A stretch of 64,000 bases of DNA from NCBI RefSeq assembly GCF_025370935.1, contig NC_133472.1:43553517-43617516 (forward strand), written 5' to 3'. This DNA is from Choristoneura fumiferana. Lineage: Eukaryota; Arthropoda; Insecta; Lepidoptera; Tortricidae. The position numbers and the translations under genes were made by a program. This document shows positions 18,101 to 24,571 of the stretch, one piece after another (the first letter of the stretch is position 1; every line of letters begins with the position of its first letter). The notes under the pieces were generated by a model. That model searched no databases. It worked only from the letters and a program-made list of their open reading frames with translations, and had not been told where the DNA came from.

Positions 18101-19561
18101 CATCGCGTTCCTAATGGAAGTCAGCGAATTCCTCGTGGTAACACATACTTCTAGTCTCACCCTGTCCATCGCCGGTATATTTAAGGTTAGTAATGTCACA
18201 CGGAACCCTTTAAATAAGCAACCTTGTGTCTCTTCATGAAAACCCAAGTGTGGCGCAGACTGCCTTAAGGTCACAGCTCATTAGAGCCACCCGGCACCCG
18301 ACCAGCACCGCCTCGTTTTTCGGCGTCCACTCGTTGCCGACAAGTGGTCCACGGGTGGACGCCGCGTTGATAACGAGTGGACGTCTCGTGGTCCACGAAT
18401 TTCCGAGTAGTCTATTATGAAATGAGGGTGGGGAGCGCCGCGCCGACCGCGCGCGGTTCACGCGAGGCAAGCGTACGAGCTGCGAGCTATCACGCGAGCG
18501 GTCTACTCGCTCGCTACGCGCTCAGCTCGCAGTAGATGTAATGAGCGCATGCACATACAAATCCATATAAAGAATACTCGCTCGCGTGCTGATCGGGTGC
18601 CGGGTGGATCTAATGAGCTGTGACCTTTATGCGTGTGGTTGCGGAATAATTCAAAAGTTTGTTCATCGTCGTTTTGCGTTTGACTGTTTATTTTGTTTCG
18701 CAGGAGATGTGTATTCTGGTGCTAGCAGTGGAGGTGAGCGGAGACCGGCTGAGTCCAATCAACGTAGCCGGTCTGGGGGTCTGTCTGCTCGGCATCACGG
18801 GCCACTGCGTCCACAAGGTAAACACTGACAATTGATTGACTACTGACAACTAACCACTGACTACTGAATCTACTGATTGCTGATTACTGGCGTCTGAACG
18901 CTGACGCACCACTGAGTGATGAGCACTGACTATTGACTTCTTACTGACTACTGACAACTAACCACTGACTACTAACAACTATCCACTACTGAAAACTGAC
19001 CTACTGAGTAATGAGCGAGCACTGACTATTGACCCCTGACTGACTACTGACAACTAGCCACTAACTACTTACAACTGATCTCTTACGACACTTATTGACA
19101 CTAACTATCCTGACTGACCAATGACGCACACCACTGACTTACTATTGTATCGGAAATGTTCTGAGGCCGTATTGAAGAATTCGAACCGACCAGCCGCGTG
19201 TGGCCCGCCAGGGACCGACCACAGTAGTCATCAGACACTGAGCAGAGACCTCTGACTGACCACTGGCTACTTAATACTGACATCTGACTACACCGAGTAC
19301 TGACGCACAACAATGACTTAGGATTGTGTTGAAAGTGTTCTGTCTGATCGTCATTTTCTCCCGTAGCTATTGTTCCTGAAATCAGTAGCCGGCACTGTGA
19401 CGGCGATCGACGAAGAATTCGAACCGCCCAGCCGCGAGTGGCCGACGAAAGACGATGGTGAACCTTTACTCGAAGCGAATTGGGGCCATTCGAGCGAGGA
19501 GAGCGATTTCGACGCCAACACTGTTCTCTTCGAAGTGGTACAGAGAAGGGATGGCAGGTAA
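3007..19561 (+). CDS. SLC35C2: SLC35C2-like nucleotide-sugar transporter (5' incomplete)
   Basis: A multi-spanning membrane protein of the SLC35/TPT drug-metabolite transporter superfamily. SLC35C2 homologues sit in the Golgi/ER-Golgi membrane and have been tied to GDP-fucose supply and Notch fucosylation; that role is family knowledge. Seven exons join in frame: 3007-3157, 6317-6453, 17029-17281, 17513-17577, 18084-18185, 18704-18817 and 19367-19561. Each is flanked by AG and GT, and phases match throughout. Recognisable family blocks include the SLYTMTKS segment, RWTFAQLLMQKSKLGL, NPIDMVFH and TSSLTLSIAGIFKE. The tail after the last helix is acidic and cytosolic-looking, ending in TAA. The first block corresponds to the second transmembrane helix, so the N-terminal exon is missing and probably lies upstream of the window. 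Intron 2 of this set holds an antisense gypsy element. The alternative of another SLC35C/E member is less likely given the conserved blocks. Confidence 0.88.
3552..3835 (+). mobile_element. Interspersed retroposon D ('GGATGGCAAAC'), copy 1
   Basis: An oligo-T stretch runs into CGACTGGATGGCAAACAAGC, then TCTCCTGATGGTAAGAGATC, and the segment continues to CAAGGTCCTACCACCTGC. The same segment recurs inverted at 12320-12602 and truncated at 20968-21122. It has no coding capacity and is probably a LINE 3' end or a SINE-like unit without a tRNA head. Confidence 0.65.
4430..4742 (-). mobile_element. tRNA-derived SINE A, copy 1
   Basis: Read on the minus strand it begins GCCGTGGTGGCCTAGTGGTT (A-box-like), then GGGTTCAAACCCCGGC (B-box-like), a conserved body, and a (GAT)n tail seen here as CATCATCATCATC. 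Two other copies lie at 21254-21562 (plus) and 38914-39222 (minus). This is a standard lepidopteran SINE layout and not a functional tRNA gene. Confidence 0.8.
5257..5797. mobile_element. TIR element 'ACCGGGTGTGGCCTGTAATA' with nested insert
   Basis: The outer inverted repeats are at about 5259-5305 and 5750-5796 and share TACCGGGTGTGGCCTGTAAT. A palindromic element (5545-5743) sits inside, flanked by an 11-bp direct repeat. No open frame is visible. Confidence 0.65.
5545..5743 (+). mobile_element. Palindromic element 'GGATAACTCACGTC', nested copy with 11-bp direct repeats
   Basis: Inverted arms contain CGGATAACTCACGTCTTAAA and TCGAGTTTAGCTCGACATG, followed by a unique tail ending GTAGTTTCATGTTC. 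AGTATGATCTA occurs directly at 5534-5544 and at 5744-5754, which is the expected scar of target duplication. Relatives lie at about 24815-25045 and 48305-48700. Confidence 0.65.
6317..6453 (+). CDS. SLC35C2: SLC35C2 exon (SLYTMTKS block)
   Basis: The acceptor is TCACAG and the donor AAG/GTTAGT; the exon is 137 nt, entering in phase 1 and leaving in phase 0. It encodes GFSNWGLGLVTISLYTMTKS and a following helix, the most conserved signature of this transporter group. Confidence 0.9.
6657..6871 (+). repeat. Interspersed repeat E ('AAGTTGGAGAATCCCCGACTTT'-type), copy 1
   Basis: It shares with 34496-34727 the blocks TTTGATGAAACATGTCTAAG, ACCCGTTTAAGAGCTACGGT and an ACAGACAGAC tract. It is probably the 3' region of a non-LTR retrotransposon. 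No coding sequence remains. Confidence 0.6.
7080..7365 (+). mobile_element. tRNA-derived SINE C, rearranged copy
   Basis: Part of the head is present inverted (ATAACCCCTACACCACCGCT), followed by a body running GCTGGTCTCTTTTTCTGG, TGGTTTCACGGGATACCCGT and AAAAAGACTCC. It matches copies at 23550-23920 and 34005-34230. The copy is internally deleted. Confidence 0.6.
7943..7947. repeat. Target-site duplication TGAAT (left)
   Basis: TGAAT directly abuts the outer TG of the left LTR and is repeated at 12259-12263 after the right LTR. A 5-bp duplication is usual for Ty3/gypsy integrases. Confidence 0.9.
7948..8067 (-). repeat. LTR of Mag-like gypsy element (3' LTR in element sense)
   Basis: It is 120 bp, begins TGTTAAGTAATT and ends ATGTGACA on the plus strand, and by eye is identical to 12139-12258. 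The gag-pol reading frame runs into it and stops at 8054. Very short LTRs and a terminal TG...CA are visible. Identity of the two LTRs implies a young insertion. Confidence 0.92.
8054..12127 (-). CDS. Gag-Pol polyprotein of Mag-like gypsy retrotransposon
   Basis: One frame of about 1357 residues from the ATG at 12127 (MSFDLKK); upstream in-frame TTG is not needed as a start. Gag occupies roughly residues 1-300 and is followed by two CCHC zinc knuckles at about 331-344 and 351-364 (CX2CX4HX4C). The aspartic protease has DTGA near 418. Reverse transcriptase has LDIT near 640 and FFDD near 700-703, a variant of the usual YVDD box. RNase H has TDAS near 848. Integrase has an HHCC zinc region at about 1061-1097 and catalytic Asp 1125, Asp 1179 and Glu 1215, a DD35E spacing. 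Gag and Pol are fused without frameshift or stop. The C-terminal codons cross the purine tract and end inside the LTR, which is unusually compact. Confidence 0.95.
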   Translation of the reverse strand: MSFDLKKGKRARATLRGVLTKTNNAFQDEQNLHTYEELETRLLTLQNTYDGLQNIQCRIEEETEEEDLEAEMAYRYEIDEIYTKLRTKILRLINLYKNETNIPPITQVTSVTNAHHEAQPRINFQPFQAKETFKNFIKRLSVYILLNNITHPKTKVYTLLSTLPPDIHERLYDLCSPEEPIDKTFEEITDILDKFIDPKPSIWASQHNFISRLQQADETIAIYASELKKLSLNCEFKCTHCKKPTVESFLSLQFIRGLKDGDIRTKILQQKETTLFSNLVDTATLMEKGKTENSTMSVSIRQTSFDNMNKVSKAPRYASNPQTIKDLKGKCYRCGKNDHKANECGAIKSTCRKCQKEGHLARVCLQGRRSNNTNLLDNSTSSLSADSTAEINLVKSEISDKYIIPIEIEGTRVNMEFDTGATLSTISLKDYKKLNIKKKVFTTNMKLRTYTGEVFKPTGVVYVKCTYGNQTFYGKLYIIDKNVDPILGRSWMKEFNITLADMRTVQQCENIPKLEKLLEEYDSTVFNSNLGEIPNIRGHLTLTENSQPIFIKPRRIPYALRTKVDDEINRLEKLGIITKIDHSDWGTPVVPIVKPNGSIRLCADYKITLNKVIKDEQYPIPIIEDILAEMNGGQLFCTLDITQAYLNMVMDEESALLQTLSTHKGTFKVNRLMFGVKVAPSLWQKFMDQLLLGIDGVKCFFDDIIIQGSTEEELLCRLGQVLEKLKESNLRVNKEKCHFFKRSINYLGHTIDKNGLHKNQDKVKAIFNAQRPTNVNELRTFLGMANYYNKFIPNLASITSPLNALLKKGTKFIWSPKCEESFKNVKTAILSERVLLHFDQKKPLILATDASPTGLGAVLSHRLPDGSDRPIAFASRSLTNSEKKYSQIDKEATAIFWGLKKFFHYCYGRKFTLITDHKPLTSIFHPHQTLPTLSTMRLFHYAHFLSGFDYNIEYRSSSKHSNADYLSRFPVEKVNDSNIDQHSIFQLRQINTLNISPEIISKETKEDPELRNLFQTLQSGNSLRESGYNDNELTLQNDCILKGTRVIIPRKLQQQILEELHIGHIGILKMKLLARSFVYWKNIDKDIETKVKSCRTCRLHQNEPPKAPLHHWEDPTGPWQRIHIDFAGPISGYQLFIVVDAFSKWVEIIPTKTMTSSFCIQKLDGLFDTFGLPYTVVSDNARQFVSQEFENFLHTSGIAHKTIAPYHPATNGQAERFVQIAKRALHKLEGESGDISQKIRLVKHVLRATPTSSGDSPYVIMFGREIRTRLAAKIRAVPKPPPRQPRHGTDGREFSPGARVQARDYSVSKTKWEFGIVVRRLGQLHYQIRTDSGLLWIRHLDQLLPAPLIHGGGVSHI
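8068..8085 (-). other. Polypurine tract of gypsy element
   Basis: On the minus strand GGCGGAGGCG directly precedes the 3' LTR (TGTCACA). It lies inside the gag-pol coding sequence, where it encodes Gly residues. The position is what plus-strand priming requires; its function is inferred. Confidence 0.6.
12119..12135 (-). other. Primer binding site, probably Ser-tRNA
   Basis: Three bases inside the 5' LTR the minus strand reads TGGCGACGATGTCG. The first nine or so bases fit the complement of the 3' end of a tRNA whose acceptor begins GACGA plus CCA, as in eukaryotic Ser-tRNA(GCU). Mag elements are known to use Ser-tRNA. The gag start codon lies within this site. Confidence 0.55.
12139..12258 (-). 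repeat. LTR of Mag-like gypsy element (5' LTR in element sense)
   Basis: A 120-bp direct repeat of 7948-8067 with no difference found by eye. On the minus strand it starts TGTCACATATTTG and ends TTAACA. The element promoter should be here, but no TATA box was identified with confidence. Confidence 0.92.
12259..12263. repeat. Target-site duplication TGAAT (right)
   Basis: Exact match to 7943-7947 immediately outside the right LTR. Confidence 0.9.
12320..12602 (-). mobile_element. Interspersed retroposon D, copy 2
   Basis: Inverted copy of 3552-3835, from CAGGTGGTAGGACCTTGTGC to the oligo-A stretch near 12602. It lies about 60 bp beyond the gypsy right LTR, so the LTR element landed beside an older retroposon. 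A further decayed piece of the same family is at about 12900-12944. Confidence 0.65.
12660..12770 (+). pseudogene. Non-LTR retrotransposon relic: C-terminal zinc-binding motif
   Basis: The frame encodes PPQDLCECGLDEGCLDHLFF followed by ECS, a CXC...H...C arrangement typical of the zinc-binding tail after reverse transcriptase in jockey/R1/I-type LINEs. Only this motif survives, and a CA repeat interrupts what follows. Confidence 0.55.
12777..12823. repeat. CA/CG dinucleotide microsatellite
   Basis: CACACA run with interspersed CGCA units over about 45 bp. Confidence 0.9.
13260..13535 (-). pseudogene. Non-LTR retrotransposon ORF2 C-terminal fragment, frameshifted
   Basis: On the minus strand about 13535-13400 encodes FKAFCQTVYTCNLWVSYTQR followed by AFNALRVQYNNAFRLLLGLP, the conserved region after the reverse transcriptase domain of jockey/CR1-like elements. 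Beyond about 13400 the match continues in another frame (GRVRGSTNTILRVIA), so there is a frameshift, and stops follow. It is an inactive LINE relic. Confidence 0.65.
13575..13963 (-). mobile_element. THAP-like MITE (TIR CAATGAGGGCTATCG), copy 1
   Basis: The ends read AATGAGAGCTATCGCG and CGATAGCCCTCATT. On the minus strand a short frame reads (x)PQCCVVPFCSEKKREDKSFR, matching the start of the copy at 37896. The Cys-X4-Cys opening and following Phe resemble the beginning of a THAP zinc finger. The start ATG is lost here. Confidence 0.55.
14012..14131. mobile_element. Palindromic MITE B ('GAAATTCGAACTTCG'), copy 1
   Basis: Arms carry CGAAATTCGAACTTCGTACC and GGTACGATACGAACTTCG around a centre with ATTATTTAATACGAGA. 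Other copies: 17955-18046 (half), 24448-24571, 25294-25412, 39787-39908 and 45184-45245 (half). Confidence 0.6.
14155..14326. mobile_element. Foldback element 'ACAAAATACGTCTCGATCGC', copy 1
   Basis: GGTTACAAAATACGTCTCGA at about 14170 is matched by its complement near 14290-14307, around a centre with GAGGCGCTGTTCGTG and CCATACAAATTGAGA. A related, longer copy is at 28200-28395. The central GAGGCGCTGT...TCCATACAAAT also occurs in the hairpin at 16389, so the two families share a core. Confidence 0.6.
15535..15675. mobile_element. Foldback element 'GTACAGTCACCAGCA', copy 1
   Basis: Begins TACAGTCACCAGCACCAATA and ends with the complement ATTAATGCTGGTGACTGTA. Inner arms share ATATCTGA. A second copy (52700-52826) is inserted in the exon-fragment array of the Ig gene. 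Confidence 0.65.
16389..16538. mobile_element. Near-perfect 62-bp hairpin element
   Basis: Arms at about 16390-16452 and 16475-16537 are reverse complements with one mismatch noticed (GCGTAAATT against GCGCAAATT), around a loop of about 20 bp (GAGGCGCTGTACAATTCTCC). Such low divergence implies a recent insertion or gene conversion between the arms. Confidence 0.75.
16640..16985. mobile_element. TIR element 'TTGGCAACC...CATTTCGCAACT' next to exon
   Basis: TTTGGCAACCTGATTCATTT followed by CGCAACT at about 16651-16676 is matched inverted at about 16934-16963. Its right edge is within roughly 45 bp of the SLC35C2 acceptor at 17029. No coding content. Confidence 0.55.
17029..17281 (+). CDS. SLC35C2: SLC35C2 exon (RWTFAQLL / NPIDMVFH block)
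   Basis: The acceptor is GTCCACAG and the donor GAAG/GTGAGT; the exon is 253 nt, phase 0 to 1. It encodes two membrane helices (SWSLVGIVLMIATGLIMFTY; FNLLGFNFLLIASFAGGLRW) and the conserved QKSKLGLDNPIDMVFHVQP stretch. Confidence 0.92.
17513..17577 (+). CDS. SLC35C2: SLC35C2 exon (short loop exon)
   Basis: 65 nt between TTTTAG and GTATGT, entering in phase 1 and leaving in phase 0. It encodes GMRCFDYLQALPQELLAPTL plus IK, a variable loop in the family, and was recognised mainly by splice sites and phase. Confidence 0.82.
18084..18185 (+). CDS. SLC35C2: SLC35C2 exon (TSSLTLSIAGIFK block)
   Basis: 102 nt, phase 0 to 0, between TCACAG and GTTAGT. It encodes VSGGATIAFLMEVSEFLVVT and TSSLTLSIAGIFK, a helix-loop signature shared across nucleotide-sugar transporters. 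Confidence 0.93.
18257..18640. mobile_element. TIR element with GC-rich interior in SLC35C2 intron
   Basis: AAGGTCACAGCTCATTAGAG followed by CCACCCGGCACCCGA at about 18258-18300 is matched inverted at about 18593-18637. The interior has inverted AGCGAG/CTCGC motifs (18450-18590), like the segment at 85-1000. It was probably a non-autonomous DNA transposon of about 380 bp. Confidence 0.65.
18704..18817 (+). CDS. SLC35C2: SLC35C2 exon (last helices)
   Basis: 114 nt, phase 0 to 0, between TTCGCAG and GTAAAC. It encodes EMCILVLAVEVSGDRLSPIN and VAGLGVCLLGITGHCVHK, the final helix pair before the cytosolic tail. Confidence 0.92.
18826..19330. repeat. Degenerate ACTGA/CTGAC satellite in SLC35C2 intron
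   Basis: Almost the whole intron is built from variants of CTGACTACTGACAACTAACC. A decayed copy of part of the following exon (19174-19213) sits within it. The repeats reach the vicinity of both splice sites. Confidence 0.8.
19174..19213 (+). pseudogene. Duplicated fragment of last SLC35C2 exon
   Basis: GAAGAATTCGAACCGACCAG and the 20 bases after it match 19412-19451 of the real exon with a few changes. The upstream flanks also match (CGCACACCACTGACTTA against CGCACAACAATGACTTA, then TGT..GAAA.TGTTCTG). It is a partial duplication of intron plus exon and lacks the splice acceptor. Confidence 0.75.
19367..19561 (+). CDS. SLC35C2: SLC35C2 last coding exon
   Basis: Enters in phase 0 after CCCGTAG and ends at TAA (19559-19561). 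It encodes LLFLKSVAGTVTAIDEEFEP, then an acidic hydrophilic tail ending VVQRRDGR. The stop overlaps a weak AG/GTAATA donor, so an alternative longer tail cannot be excluded. No AATAAA was found in the first 900 bp downstream. Confidence 0.88.
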   Translation, partial: LLFLKSVAGTVTAIDEEFEPPSREWPTKDDGEPLLEANWGHSSEESDFDANTVLFEVVQRRDGR

Positions 19562-20690
19562 TAAGGGGGAGTTAACGGGAACCGGCGTGGTGGCGGAGCT
19601 GAGCTTGACTTGGCGTTTGTTGGAAGTAACGCTAAGCCATTTTCAGCTGTACTGTGCAGCGTTTTCTAATTTGTTTCGCTCGTTGTTTAAAGTAAAACGA
19701 GATCCGAAACGCTTTCGACGGGTTCGTTTAATGATGCAATTGTTTTGTTTTAAGGTACGATGTAAGGAACCGGATTTGAGTGTGGCCATTTTTTTGTGGC
19801 TGTCCCATTTTGAACATGGCAAATGTAAATTGGTTTTTACGTAAATTATGGCTTCTTATTATTTTAACACGGGCCTTTGTTGAAGTGGATGGCGTACGGT
19901 GAAATGTATAATAACCGAGCGTGTACATTTTTGAATACGTAATATTGACTCGGCAATATTTAGTACTGAAGACGTACCATGCTGACCCGCCCAAGTCAAA
20001 TTTTTGTTTTATGAACATGAAAGTTTATGACAGTTATGAAAGAATTCTGTTACATTACATTGACTAAAAATCGCGAGTTGAACTGTTTAATTTGTGGAGC
20101 TAATTGTCAAAATATGTCTAGCATGAGCTTAACAGATATTAATTTTGTCTGGTGTTTGGGGCTAGTGTACTAGTTTTTTATTACTATTGTGACAGGAAAT
20201 GATGGTTTATTGGTGGCAATTGGCATTTACTCTCATCAGTTCCGCTTCTGATAAACGAAATCACGGCAACATGCGAGATTGTTTTAGCCATCAACTTGTC
20301 GGGACGTGTTTATAGATTGATTGACCCCATCCACTTAGATACATGTCCGTGCGTTGTGATGTTGTAAACTTGAGATTATAACATTCCTTATTATGTTCTA
20401 TTATGTTTTTGTTTAATTTGTGTAGTGTTTTATATTGTATTGTTAAATTGACATATATAATTCTAACATTCCATTTTATGATCTATCTAATCTAATCTAA
20501 CACCTGTACACGAGATATTCCTGTATATTTCTTAATTTGTTTCCGGGATCTCTGAAACGGTTCTAACAATTTCAATGAAATTTGCTGTGAATTAGTCCTT
20601 TCTCGTGTTTTTGTCCATATTGGCTTAACGTGTATGCACAGCCAACAAAAAGTACGGACAACAAAAGAGTTTGTCTTTATTATTATTTTT
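19562..20690. other. 3' flank / UTR of SLC35C2, nothing else recognised
   Basis: AT-rich sequence with no repeat family or coding similarity that I recognise. It probably includes the 3' UTR. Confidence 0.4.
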
Positions 20691-20696
20691 GACTAA

Positions 20697-20838
20697 GAGG
20701 CTGTTTCACCATCCATTGATTAGCCTTAACCAACGGTTAAATGTGATGCCGTCTCCATCTGTTCGAACAAAACAAATAGAGACGGCATCACACCCAACCG
20801 CCAGTTAACACTAATCAATGGATGGTGGAACAGCTCCT
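20697..20838. mobile_element. Palindromic MITE 'GGCTGTTTCACCATCCATTG', copy 2
   Basis: About 140 bp folding on itself. The outer arms are GGCTGTTTCACCATCCATTG and its complement; the inner arms are GATGCCGTCTC and GAGACGGCATC around GTTCGAACAAAAC. Confidence 0.8.
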
Positions 20839-20944
20839 AAAACTTATAAGTATATGGTGACTTATCCATGCTTACCTTTAATTTGAGGTCATTTCGATTT
20901 TTTGTTCTTAAAATCTACTGGGGATTTTTTGACACATGTTATAT

Positions 20945-21232
20945 CGCTAGATGGCGTTAGTATCTTCTTTTTTTTATTCGACTGGATGGCAAACGAGCAT
21001 GTGGGCCTCCTGATGGTAAGAGATCACCACCGCCCATAAACATCTGCAACACCAGGGGTATTGCAGATGCGTTGCCAACCTAGAGGCCTAAGATGGGATA
21101 CCTCAAGTGCCAGTAATTTCATGAGGTCTATTTGACGTTAGTTATTTGCGATTGACTCATTTAGTTATTTGAACAATCACAAACGATACGAGACCTTACC
21201 ATACTAGCGCCATCTAGCTTGTCATAGAAACC
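20945..21232. mobile_element. Foldback element G split by retroposon D
   Basis: The outer pieces (CGCTAGATGGCGTTAGTATC at about 20947; GAGGTCTATTTGACG to ACTAGCGCCATCTAGC at about 21122-21232) match the intact copies at 25154-25293 and 41335-41470. Retroposon D (20968-21122) sits between them, so it is a nested insertion. Confidence 0.65.
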
Positions 21233-21253
21233 CTGATTGTAATACGAATAATT

Positions 21254-21562
21254 AAGCCGTGGTGGCCTAGCGGTTTGACCTATCGCCTCTCAAGCAGAGG
21301 GTCGTGGGTTCAAACCCCGGCTCGCACCTCTGAGTTTTTCGAAATTCATGTGCGGAATTACATTTTAAAATTACCACGAGCTTTGCGGTGAAGGAAAACA
21401 TCGAGAGGAAACCAGCACACAAAGCTGCGAAATTCAATGGTGCGTGTGAAGATCCCAATCCGCACTGGGCCCGCGTGGGAACTATGGCCCAAGCCCTCTT
21501 GTTCTGAGAGGAGGCCTGTGCCCAGCAGTGGGACGTATATAGGCTGGGATGATGATGATGAA
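21254..21562 (+). mobile_element. tRNA-derived SINE A, copy 2
   Basis: Full-length plus-strand copy: head GCCGTGGTGGCCTAGCGGTT, B-box-like GGGTTCAAACCCCGGCTC, body, then GGGATGATGATGATG tail. It is the clearest example of this family in the window. Confidence 0.85.
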
Positions 21563-21889
21563 TGTGAATAGTAAGGATACCTACTGAAAACTGTACATTT
21601 TCTTCTTAACCCTAAGTTTTTATATTACCATAATTATTAAATAAGTATATCGTTGTTATATTATGTTACACTATTATTTATTACTGAAGACCCAGTCTTC
21701 ATTTAACTATTAATATTAAAAAAAATATTATTGTAACTTCACAAGTTAGTGCATGATACTCGGCAGGACCCTGTTCCAGTCAGCATTTTCCGCACTTACC
21801 AAAAAAATCTTGATAAAGGCAGCAGACGCTTTCTGCGACAGGGTTCTATAAACTGCCACGTACGAACTTGTCAAATAATCCGGTTATAT

Positions 21890-22445
21890 AAGGAGATTCA
21901 CTTCGGAATGAGAGATAATAAGCTGGAAACTCGGATACAACTTCATTTTGGTGTCCTATATGTTGTCTCAAAGTCAATATTCAAGGTCAAATGTCAGAAA
22001 AGTCAGTTTTTCGCGATTATCTCGCTTTCTATAGCTCCAGTGATGTTAACATTTATTACAAAATTGTAGAGCATATAATTTGAAACAAATAGTGTGTTAA
22101 AAATTTTTCGTACGTCGAACCGTTTTTGAGATAGAGGGCCGGGAGCCCGCAGCGCTCAACCATACTGACTGATGCAAGGTCGACCGTGATCACGTGAAGT
22201 TTTAAGTCATTGAAATATCATTAACATAAAATTATTTATATGATTTTTTATTTAACTTGCAATGTTCGTATGTACGTATGTAAATATGTCAGAAAATACG
22301 TAAGATAGAAACTGACTTTTTTGACATTTGACCTTGAATAACTCACGACGCGGACACGAGATTAAATGTGACTTTTGAGACAACATTTAGGACACCAAAA
22401 TGAAGCTGTATACGAGTTTCCAGCTTATCTCTCATTCCGGGATTG
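21890..22445. mobile_element. Long foldback element, 120-bp arms
   Basis: The left arm (about 21893-22011, with GGAATGAGAGATAATAAGCT and AAGGTCAAATGTCAGAAAAG) is matched inverted at about 22309-22440. The internal unique part contains GTACGTCGAACCGTTTTTGA and GGGCCGGGAGCCC. Confidence 0.7.
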
Positions 22446-22449
22446 ACCC

Positions 22450-23545
22450 CTTCTCATTCCTTAAATGACCGAAATAAAAGTATAAATTAGTATAAAATAT
22501 GAAAAACCTATAATATTAAAAGGCAGCGCATCTAGATCTCTATCGTCACATAATTGACAAGATTTCATTTTTTTTACATCTGTTAATTACTACAGGAATC
22601 GAAAGAGTTTTGCCTCCTGAACATGGGAAAATATTTATTATAATTGATTTCTCCATATTAAAAAAAATACAAAAAATTTAAAAAATATGTCTGAATTTGC
22701 CAACACTACCACAGAATAGATATGTTTCCTTTGCCTTTATCACCAGAAAAAGGAGCTGTCATAATTTTGATATTTTCTCTATGCAAAGTCTACGTCAGAT
22801 TTACGTGAGCTTTTTTTTAAGAGACTAGACAAAAGTAATGGATCTATTGTGTCGTAGTTTTGGAGTTATGCCCTTTTAGAATAAGCACATCTTGAAAAAA
22901 TTGTAATAAATTAATTAATAGTTGTAGCGAAATTTTAAAAATATCAGCGTTTTTCTCTTTCCAAACAGAATACAGAGAACGAATCAAATTATAGTCTTAG
23001 AAATATGAAATCTTGTCAATTGCATTTACAATTTGTGGATATTTCTCTTAACGGCTAGTAATTATGGTTGCTTTGCTATTGATTTTGTCGTCAAGTCGAT
23101 CTTATACCTAACTAGTAGGACAAAGAAGTACCATCCTAAAGTGTCAAGTCATTAATAGTACATTGTGCAACAAGTGTAAAACTAGAAAGTTTTTGAACGC
23201 GCTAGTTTTGAGATCGAGTTATACGCTCTGGATTTTACTTAGTTTGCGTGGACATTAAACAGCAATAGTTCATTTACTAGGTATCTACCTTTTATTTTAC
23301 ATGCATTGCTATATTCACATTAACTTATGTTTTCTAATTTGATAATTTACTTATTATAAAATACGAATTATTAAAAAAAACCCTAATTTTATAAACTCTT
23401 TTGTATGTGAGCACAGTAGGCACCACAACAGTCACCTGATTGCCTTGTACTTACTACATTGTAATACATTGCTTGTCTAATTAAACTTTAAACTATAATA
23501 AAAATCATAATACAAGTTATTTTCAAAAGTTGTAGAACGAAAATA
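22450..23545. other. AT-rich intergenic, nothing recognised
   Basis: No coding similarity, tRNA head or clear inverted repeat was found. Confidence 0.4.
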
Positions 23546-23549
23546 CAAA

Positions 23550-23920
23550 GTGAGACATGGATGCACAGAAAAACCAGAAAAAGAGACCAGCACTGAGAAT
23601 CGAACCCAGGTCCTCAGCAATCCGTGCTGCGTGCTATAACCCCTACACCACTGCTGAACAGGAATCTAGACACGAATTTTTCCTATGCATACATATCTCA
23701 GGTTGCTTATTTCTACTATGCTACTTAAGCAGTGGTGTAGGGGTTATAGCACTCAGCACGAATTGCTGAGGACCTGGGTTCGATTCCCAGCGCTGGTCTC
23801 TTTTTCTGGTTTTTCTGTGCATCCATGTCTCAGTTTGTATTTTCGATATGGTTTCACGGGATACCCGTAAAAGTAACAAATTTGGAGTTGAAATAAAAAA
23901 TACAAAAAGACTCCAAAAAA
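23550..23920 (+). mobile_element. tRNA-derived SINE C, head-to-head pair
   Basis: An inverted head (about 23580-23690, GAATCGAACCCAGGTCCTCA) precedes a plus-strand copy (about 23730-23920) with GTGGTGTAGGGGTTATAGCA as A box and GGGTTCGATTCCCAGC as B box, ending in AAAAAGACTCC. The two heads form a large inverted repeat. Confidence 0.7.
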
Positions 23921-24261
23921 AAACATTAAAAAACTAAATTAGCTCAAGATGAAGAGTGGAAGAGGTGGTTTAATTTTTTGCTAGCCGTTAAATTAGTAAA
24001 CTGTGCAGGACTACGTAATAATTTAACTTTATCAAACAAAGTGTTTGCTTTTATTTAAAGTTAAGATTTATTGATGTATTGTCGTGTGCATTTATTGGTA
24101 TATTATTGTGTCTGTGTGTATAGTCGCCTGCTATCAAACGACTGTTCCTATAGTAATTTTGGCGACTGTACACTTTTTTGTACTATCGTCTAAATACGGT
24201 AAAGTCTATAAGTAATCGCAAAAATAAAAATGTATCTTTGACTCGTTCGTTTTGACAGGTG

Positions 24262-24416
24262 TCACTCTTTACCGGTCCGGATAATACCGACATGGAAATA
24301 CCGGCCCTGCTTTTCATGTACACGCCCATAGAAACTGACATGAGCTTCTATGGGTGTGTACATGAAAAACAGGGTCGGTATTTCCATGCCAGTATTATCC
24401 GGACCGGTAAAGAGTA
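24262..24416. mobile_element. Foldback element 'CACTCTTTACCGGTCCGGAT'
   Basis: Almost the entire 155 bp pairs with itself: ACTCTTTACCGGTCCGGATA on the left and its complement on the right, around CATGAGCTTCTATGG. A single arm of the same family is at 51590-51690. Confidence 0.75.
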
Positions 24417-24447
24417 CAATACAACGCTCGTAAAAAGAGCTCTGCAT

Positions 24448-24571
24448 GGCTACTACGAAACTCGAAACTCGAAGTTTGTATCGTACCGTCCCTCTCGCTC
24501 TCGTATTAAATAGTATAAGTGTCAGAGGGATCGGACGACACGAACTTCGAGTTTCGAGTTTCGTAGTAGCC
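24448..24571. mobile_element. Palindromic MITE B, copy 2
   Basis: GGCTACTACGAAACTCGAAA at the left is matched inverted at the right (TTTCGAGTTTCGTAGTAGCC). It lies directly after the previous foldback element. Confidence 0.7.

Noticed and set aside
21254..21330. Possible tRNA gene
   Set aside because: The A and B boxes are present, but the stem-loops are incomplete and the same head with the same long body recurs at 4430 and 38914; it is a SINE. The same holds for the heads of SINE B and C.
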